Shown here piece after piece: positions 58,425-64,000 of a DNA stretch of 64,000 nucleotides. Within the stretch, counting starts at the first letter, position 1; every line of letters starts with the position of its first letter. The stretch comes from Nitrospina sp. (lineage in GTDB: Bacteria; Nitrospinota; Nitrospinia; Nitrospinales; VA-1): contig JABIAY010000035.1 of assembly GCA_018653085.1 (NCBI GenBank), positions 1 through 64,000 of the forward strand, written 5' to 3'. A model generated the notes under the pieces. That model was not told the DNA's origin and searched no databases. It was given only the letters and a program-made list of their open reading frames with translations. Position numbers and translations under genes: made by a program.

Positions 58425-58733
58425 TTACATTTGAAAGTTTGTCGCTGTCAAATCATATTCTTTAAATTCAAGAGGGTCGATGGTTTCGGGGTATAAGACG
58501 CTAACAAAATGTGCTGCTGCTTTAGAAGAACGATGTAAGGTCAGCGCCACTTCATCCTTGAATATCATTGTATGTAAAAACGCATAGGGATTTAGTATTT
58601 CCTGTTGTGCCATGTAAAAAAGTGTTTCCTTTTCATTCTCTTTAACATGGTCTACCAGGAGTTGAATTGCTTTTTTGCAACGGTCTATAGCATGAGGCCG
58701 GACCTGATAGCGGGCTGTCATTAGGATAGGCAT
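58425..58733 (-). CDS. Antibiotic-biosynthesis-monooxygenase-like (ABM) domain protein
   Basis: TARYQVRPHAIDRCKKAIQLLVDHVKENEKETLFYMAQQEILNPYAFLHTMIFKDEVALTLHRSSKAAAHF. Confidence 0.65.
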   Translation of the reverse strand: MPILMTARYQVRPHAIDRCKKAIQLLVDHVKENEKETLFYMAQQEILNPYAFLHTMIFKDEVALTLHRSSKAAAHFVSVLYPETIDPLEFKEYDLTATNFQM

Positions 58734-58788
58734 AAAAAGCTCCTTAAATATTAAATATTTATTATATAGGGGTGGAGTTTGAAATAAA

Positions 58789-59328
58789 ATGGTGGATCCG
58801 CAACCCGCAACTATCCTGCTTGTTATTCCCCAAAATCGCTTTTGTGATCAGCAGTTATCGGAATTAACGTCTGTTTTTGCAAAGGTGAAAACCATTATCC
58901 TTTCAAAATCAGGAAATGAAGCTGTCGGGGAAATGAAAACGAAAGTGCTCCCCGATGGAATTTTAGTGGATTGGGATAAAAGATTGTTGCCAGGTCAAAA
59001 GTACGATGCAGTAGTGGTCGTAGGAGGGAAGGGCGCTAAAAATTCGCTATGGAATGATCCGATTTTGCCGCAAATTTTAACGGATCATTTTCGGGCGGGT
59101 AAAGTGGTCGGTGCGCTAGGACTGTCAGTGGTTTCTTTGGCTCGAGCCGGACTCCTCGCTCGCCAGGGAGTTTCCGCTCCGGATAATGAGCTATGCATTC
59201 GGGAACTTGAAGAGGCAGGCGCTTTTGTTGTCGATGAGCCCCTTACTTTTTCCGATCGTGTTGTGACCGCTGGAGCTGATGCCAGAGTGTTTGGAGAAAA
59301 AATTCTGGAACTTTTAGGTTTTAACTGA
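58789..59328 (+). CDS. DJ-1/PfpI-family protein
   Basis: KYDAVVVVGGKGAKNSLWNDPILPQILTDHFRAGKVVGALGLSVVSLARAGLL. Confidence 0.75.
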   Translation: MVDPQPATILLVIPQNRFCDQQLSELTSVFAKVKTIILSKSGNEAVGEMKTKVLPDGILVDWDKRLLPGQKYDAVVVVGGKGAKNSLWNDPILPQILTDHFRAGKVVGALGLSVVSLARAGLLARQGVSAPDNELCIRELEEAGAFVVDEPLTFSDRVVTAGADARVFGEKILELLGFN

Positions 59329-59354
59329 ACGTTACGTTTGCCACCTTTTGCGAA

Positions 59355-59858
59355 CTACCTATAGTTCGTGAACGACATATCAACTCCAAAATCTTTTTCT
59401 TTCAGACTTGCCATGATGGACTGTAAGTCGTCTTTGTCTTTTCCTGTCACCCGAACCTGATCGTCCATTATCTGTGCTTGTACTTTTTTCAATCCCAGGC
59501 CTTTTATAAACTTTACGATTTCTTTTCCTTTGTCTTGAGGGATTCCCTGCTGGACGGTAATAACCTGCCGGACAGCATCCCCGGAAGCGGATTCCACTTT
59601 GCCGTAGTCCATTGCCTTGATGGACACCTTTCTTTTGATCAGCTTGCCTTGCAAAATATCGATGACGGCGTTGAGTTTGTTCCCATCATCAGCATTAATG
59701 GTCACTTGAGCCTTTTTCAAATCCAGTTCGACCTGGCTTTTACTTCCCTTGAAATCAAACCGCTGTCTGATTTCAAGCATTGTCTGGTTGCAGGCGTTTT
59801 GGACTTCCGCCAAATCGGTGGTGGATGCAATGTCAAAGGACGAACTTTTAGAGGCCAT
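59355..59858 (-). CDS. yajQ: YajQ-family protein
   Basis: [42 protein letters not shown]-terminal [23 protein letters not shown]. Confidence 0.93.
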   Translation of the reverse strand: MASKSSSFDIASTTDLAEVQNACNQTMLEIRQRFDFKGSKSQVELDLKKAQVTINADDGNKLNAVIDILQGKLIKRKVSIKAMDYGKVESASGDAVRQVITVQQGIPQDKGKEIVKFIKGLGLKKVQAQIMDDQVRVTGKDKDDLQSIMASLKEKDFGVDMSFTNYR

Positions 59859-59924
59859 GTTTTATGTTTTTAGTTTTGAGGTTTGAGTAGCTTGAAAATT
59901 GTCTGGTGTGTCTCTCTCGCATTA

Positions 59925-61277
59925 TCAGATTACGCCATAAGCAACCATTGCTTCGGCAACTTTTACGAAGCCGGCGATATTTGCTCCCTTGATGTAGTCG
60001 ACGTGATCTTTTTCCGTTCCATGATTGACGCACTGCTGGTGGATATCATGCATGATGGTTTTGAGCCGCTCCTCCAGTTCCTCCCTTTGCCAGGAAAGAC
60101 GAATGCTGTTTTGCGTCATCTCAAGTCCGGATACCGAGACGCCTCCTGCGTTGGAGGCTTTCCCCGGTGAGAAAATGACTTTGGCTTTATGGAAGGCTTC
60201 GATCGCATCTTTAGTGGTGGGCATGTTGGCCCCCTCTGCGACGGCCTTGCATCCATTTTTTATGAGCTGTTCTGCATCTGGTAATTCAAGTTCATTTTGG
60301 GTGGCACAGGGGAATGCCAGGTCCGCTTTTATGGCCCAGGGTCTTTTATCTTTATGGAACTTGCATTTGAATTTCTCCGCGAATTCAGAAATTCTTCCCC
60401 GGCGGTTGGTTTTTAAATCAATAATGAAATCGAGTTTTTCTTCGTTCAACCCATCAGGGTCATGGATGAACCCGGAGGAATCAGATAGCGTTAAAACTTT
60501 CCCTCCCAACTGCATTATTTTCTGGGCGCAAAATTGGGCGACATTCCCGGACCCCGAGACAACACAGTTTTTCCCCTTGATAGCATCGCCCTGATGTTTC
60601 AGCATTTCTTCCATGAAATAGGCGCAACCATAACCCGTGGCTTCCTTCCGTATGAGGCTTCCGCCAAACTCAAGGGCCTTTCCAGTCAAAGTTCCTGTGA
60701 ACTCATTTTTCAGTCGCTTATATTGCCCAAACATATAACTGATTTCCCTGGCACCGACCCCTATATCTCCTGCGGGAACATCCATATTTTCACCGATATG
60801 TTTTGATAGTTCTGTCATAAATGCCTGGCAAAAACGCATGATTTCCCGTTCCGACTTTTCCTTTGGATTAAAATCTGCCCCGCCTTTTCCGGAACCCATG
60901 GGGAGAGTGGTCAGGCTGTTTTTGAATGTTTGTTCAAAACCCAGAAACTTGAGAATGCTCAAGTTGACAGAGGGGTGAAAGCGAAGTCCTCCTTTATAAG
61001 GTCCGATGGAATTATTGAATTGGACACGGTAACCCCGGTTGGTACGGACATTTCCGGCATCATCTTCCCAACAAACCCGGAAAATGATCGTTCGATCCGG
61101 TTCGGTCATTCGCTCCAGAATCTGATTTTTGATATATTTGGGGTGTTCGTTGATGAAAGGAATTACACTGGTGGCGACTTCTTCAACCGCCTGGTGAAAT
61201 TCTATTTCTCCAGGGTTCCTTTTTACTAACCCTTGCATGAACTCATCGAGATCCAAAGTCTGGCCTGGTGTCATCAT
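59925..61277 (-). CDS. gdhA: NADP-type glutamate dehydrogenase
   Basis: GYRVQFNNSIGPYKGGLRFHPSVNLSILKFLGFEQTFKNSLTTLPMGSGKGGADFNPKEKS; C-terminal HDIHQQCVNHG. Start at MMTPGQ more likely than 61373. Confidence 0.95.
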   Translation of the reverse strand: MMTPGQTLDLDEFMQGLVKRNPGEIEFHQAVEEVATSVIPFINEHPKYIKNQILERMTEPDRTIIFRVCWEDDAGNVRTNRGYRVQFNNSIGPYKGGLRFHPSVNLSILKFLGFEQTFKNSLTTLPMGSGKGGADFNPKEKSEREIMRFCQAFMTELSKHIGENMDVPAGDIGVGAREISYMFGQYKRLKNEFTGTLTGKALEFGGSLIRKEATGYGCAYFMEEMLKHQGDAIKGKNCVVSGSGNVAQFCAQKIMQLGGKVLTLSDSSGFIHDPDGLNEEKLDFIIDLKTNRRGRISEFAEKFKCKFHKDKRPWAIKADLAFPCATQNELELPDAEQLIKNGCKAVAEGANMPTTKDAIEAFHKAKVIFSPGKASNAGGVSVSGLEMTQNSIRLSWQREELEERLKTIMHDIHQQCVNHGTEKDHVDYIKGANIAGFVKVAEAMVAYGVI

Positions 61278-61401
61278 TATTATTGCCCTGTAAGTGAATT
61301 GTGAGTTATAGAGAAATAAGTGTCCTATAATGTTTGACACTTTCGGATAGTAATTATAGGAAGAAATCAGCAATTTTCAACCCCACTGGAACTCTTTTAC
61401 C

Positions 61402-61704
61402 ATGAATTCTCAATCTCATCCCATTTTAATTGAATTATCCCAACAACTGCCCGAGACTTCTAAAGCTTGCAAATATATCAGGGGTGCTGAAAATTTTTCC
61501 CAGGTGGTTACTCAGGCCCAGGAAGAGTTTTCGTGCCTGTGTGATCTTGATGCTGATCGGGGAAATGGATTCACAGGAAGTACCCAACTCGCCGAGAATG
61601 GTTATGAAAATTACTTAAAGGATATGGACGATGATGACCGCCTGCGACTTATGGGTACCCTCAAGCTGATCATTGAACTGGCGGAAGAGTTGGCGGAAGA
61701 ATAA
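61402..61704 (+). CDS. Hypothetical protein
   Basis: 100 aa ORF with RBS spacing compatible with translation. Confidence 0.5.
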   Translation: MNSQSHPILIELSQQLPETSKACKYIRGAENFSQVVTQAQEEFSCLCDLDADRGNGFTGSTQLAENGYENYLKDMDDDDRLRLMGTLKLIIELAEELAEE

Positions 61705-61773
61705 CAGAGCCCTCGTTTTTATTTGCAGATACAAAACAGGGAGGAAACCAGTAGTTTTTCAGACGGAGACATT

Positions 61774-62217
61774 ATGAATTACCTTTATACTTCCCTGGCA
61801 TTTTTTGTGGGATTCCTGTTGCCGGTTCAAGTTGGTATTAATGCGGAACTGGCGCGGTTTATCAACAGCCCACTATTGGCGGCGTTGGTTTCCTTTGTCG
61901 TAGGGGCATTCTGTCTGTTGGCAAGCGCGATTTTGTTACAAGTCCCGTTTCCTGCGTTTGGCAAGTTTGCCGTAATGCCTGCCTGGGCCTGGGGGGGAGG
62001 ACTCATCGGTGCCGCTGTGGTTTTGGGGTCCATACTTGCAGGACCCAAAATAGGCGCGCTTGCCCTGGTTGGATTACTGCTGACGGGTCAATTAGTCGCT
62101 TCGGTTTTAATGGACCATTTTGGATGGTTCGGTTTCCCCATTCAAAAAATGAGTGAAGCCCGACTGCTCGGCATTTTGTTGCTGGTGGGTGGATTTCTTT
62201 TGATTCGAAAGCATTAA
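61774..62217 (+). CDS. DMT/DUF606-like membrane protein
   Basis: VQVGINAELARFINSPLLAALVSFVVGAFCLL; four to five TMs. Confidence 0.7.
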   Translation: MNYLYTSLAFFVGFLLPVQVGINAELARFINSPLLAALVSFVVGAFCLLASAILLQVPFPAFGKFAVMPAWAWGGGLIGAAVVLGSILAGPKIGALALVGLLLTGQLVASVLMDHFGWFGFPIQKMSEARLLGILLLVGGFLLIRKH

Positions 62218-62236
62218 CTCTTTTGGAGATTACAAA

Positions 62237-62494
62237 ATGAGCACAACCACCATGGTGGGTTTTTTTGCAGGACTCCTGACCACTATTTCGTTCCTACCGC
62301 AGGTGGCGAAAACATGGAAAAGCAGGTCAGCCTCTGATCTTTCTTTGGGAATGTTTTCCGTTTTTAGCGTAGGGGTGATGTTCTGGCTGGTTTATGGGTT
62401 TTTGATCCAGGAACCTCCAATTATATTCTGGAATTTGATCACCCTGGTTTTAGTTTTGGCAATTCTGGCTATGAAACTGAAATTTGACTCCTAA
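62237..62494 (+). CDS. SemiSWEET/PQ-loop transporter
   Basis: GFFAGLLTTISFLPQVAKTWKSRSASDLSLGMFSVFSVGVMFWLVYGFLI; 85 aa, three TMs. Confidence 0.85.
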   Translation: MSTTTMVGFFAGLLTTISFLPQVAKTWKSRSASDLSLGMFSVFSVGVMFWLVYGFLIQEPPIIFWNLITLVLVLAILAMKLKFDS

Positions 62495-62638
62495 CAGGGT
62501 GCTGAAAAACTCCGAGAACCGTCATCCTCGAGGAGCCGAAGGCGACGAAGGATCTCGAAGTTCCTTATAAAACGATGGGTGAGATTCTTCGCTTCGCTCA
62601 AGAATGACAGGCAAAAGAATTTTTCAGCAACCTGCTAA
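62493..62638. repeat. MITE-like palindromic element
   Basis: Terminal inverted repeats CAGGGTGCTGAAAAACTC ... GAATTTTTCAGCAACCTG and internal inverted GTCATCCTCGAGGAGCCGAAGGCGACGAAGGATCTC / GAGATTCTTCGCTTCGCTCAAGAATGAC. Confidence 0.8.
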
Positions 62639-62649
62639 ATACCGTTTTC

Positions 62650-63126
62650 CTAATCTCTATCCTTTGAATAATGGCGAATGTAATGGATTAGTTGCCAGAC
62701 CTGTTCCTCCTCAAGATTCTTAAAGGCAGGCATGGCGGTTCCAGGGGAGCCGTTTCTGATAATCCAGAACAATTGTCCATCGGGTAGTGGATCCATGGTC
62801 TGGTTGCAGGTGAAATTGCGTGGACTGGGGGTCAGTTCGCGAAATAAAAAGCCCAGTCCATTCCCGCTTATGCCGTGGCACACTCTGCAAGGGCCTGGCT
62901 TGGCATCAAAGTGAAACAGGGTTTGTCCCGCAAAAATATTTTCAGGGGAAGGGCTTAACGGATTACTCAGCCGGAGAAACTCCTCCGGAGCACTGGGTGT
63001 ATTCCTCGCCTGTGGGCATATCGGCAAAAACTCCAATCCATCTGCTATTTTTTCTCCAGGATGCGACGCATGAGTTAACGAAGCCGACATCATTATCGTT
63101 ATCAAAAATAAAACTATACGAGCCAT
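62650..63126 (-). CDS. Secreted monoheme cytochrome c
   Basis: Signal peptide; CRVCHGISG; distal Met candidate GTAMPAFKNL. Confidence 0.85.
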   Translation of the reverse strand: MARIVLFLITIMMSASLTHASHPGEKIADGLEFLPICPQARNTPSAPEEFLRLSNPLSPSPENIFAGQTLFHFDAKPGPCRVCHGISGNGLGFLFRELTPSPRNFTCNQTMDPLPDGQLFWIIRNGSPGTAMPAFKNLEEEQVWQLIHYIRHYSKDRD

Positions 63127-63197
63127 GTATTACTCCTTTAAATACTCTTCATATAGAATGATCCGGATTCAAACAAGTTTATTCCTGCATAGTGAGT

Positions 63198-63683
63198 TTA
63201 GTTAGCGGTTCCGGATTGCGGACCTTTGCCCCATTGTAGGGATGCAACGAGAGATTTGAAATTTTCATGCGGATGGTAAAAGACAGAGTAGGTGCCTTTT
63301 TCATTTTCAACATCCGTCCACTCGTCTGCGGGAAATGCCTCAAGGTCATTAATTTCTAAAATCGAGTCATCCTTTTTTACAATGACCAGATAACCACGGT
63401 TAGTGCGGAAATCTTCCGATCCGTATAAGGTAACAGAGGTGCCAGCAGGCCCGGTTAGGTCTGCAACGAAATAACCCGACCGCAAGTTAAGATTATCGTA
63501 AGGAAAGAAATCAACCCGGTCTTTGTTTTCTACAGAACTGACCAGTTCCGCACAGTGTCCACAGCGGCCATAATAAAAGGGGTCTTTTTTCCAGAGGTTA
63601 AGTTGTGCCTTGCCAGACGCAAATGCGGCAGTGGGAAACATAAGGATAAAAAACAGAATGATGAGTTTTTTATAGCCTTTCAT
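63198..63683 (-). CDS. Secreted hypothetical protein
   Basis: Signal peptide KLIILFFILMFPTAAFASG; contains CGHC. Confidence 0.5.
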   Translation of the reverse strand: MKGYKKLIILFFILMFPTAAFASGKAQLNLWKKDPFYYGRCGHCAELVSSVENKDRVDFFPYDNLNLRSGYFVADLTGPAGTSVTLYGSEDFRTNRGYLVIVKKDDSILEINDLEAFPADEWTDVENEKGTYSVFYHPHENFKSLVASLQWGKGPQSGTAN

Positions 63684-64000
63684 AATGCGTCTCATGGAAT
63701 GGAGTATAAAAACCTGCTACAGGGGTTAGTCCCGCTAATGCCCCTTACTATATCAGCTTATCAAAGCGGGCACAGCATCTGCTGTAATCCTCTACTGATC
63801 AGGTAGAAATCCAACTCCCTTTAACATGTAAAGTTTGATAGATAAGGCCTTGAGAGCCTGTCAAAAATATTAGATAAAATTACAATATCTTTTTGGGTCC
63901 AATCCTGTAACCCGTTATAAAATAAATACCTTTTCTTTTGGCATATTCTTTGCTAATTAAGGAGCTAACTGACATAGAGTAGTCTTATGGATTAAGCCGA

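Overview
64 kb bacterial chromosomal window with moderate GC. The gene content looks like a free-living Gram-negative, possibly Nitrospinota-like, but that is only a weak inference. From left to right it contains: a truncated HtrA/trypsin-like protease and tRNA-Pro(GGG); a cupin and a B12-binding radical SAM protein; a zinc import cluster (ZnuABC-like) overlapping an atypical CDF transporter; a DnaJ/membrane-protein cluster; three chemoreceptors plus a stand-alone DUF3365 (CxxCH) protein; tmk, ubiX, cysteine desulfurase, thiI, folK and dapL; and a ~22 kb cobalamin cluster (about 25.1-47.1 kb, all minus strand) with two cobalamin riboswitches. The cobalamin cluster carries btuB, btuCDF, tonB, cobQ, cbiA, cobO, a cobU-bluB fusion, cobS, cobD, cbiB, cobT, and an exported CobN-like giant protein followed by an ExbB/TolQ-like protein and a DUF2149 protein. 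The right end is mostly housekeeping (CCA transferase, MinD-like ATPase, trpS, ileS, lspA, yajQ, gdhA, cytochrome c). Best candidates for something undescribed: (1) the exported, membrane-anchored CobN-like protein coupled to an ExbB/ExbD-like pair inside a B12 uptake operon; (2) a dispersed, structured intergenic repeat that repeatedly starts at the stop codon of the upstream gene; (3) a cobU-bluB fusion and a nine-repeat DxNxDGxxD secreted protein in the B12 cluster. All homology calls were made by eye from motifs; no database search was run.
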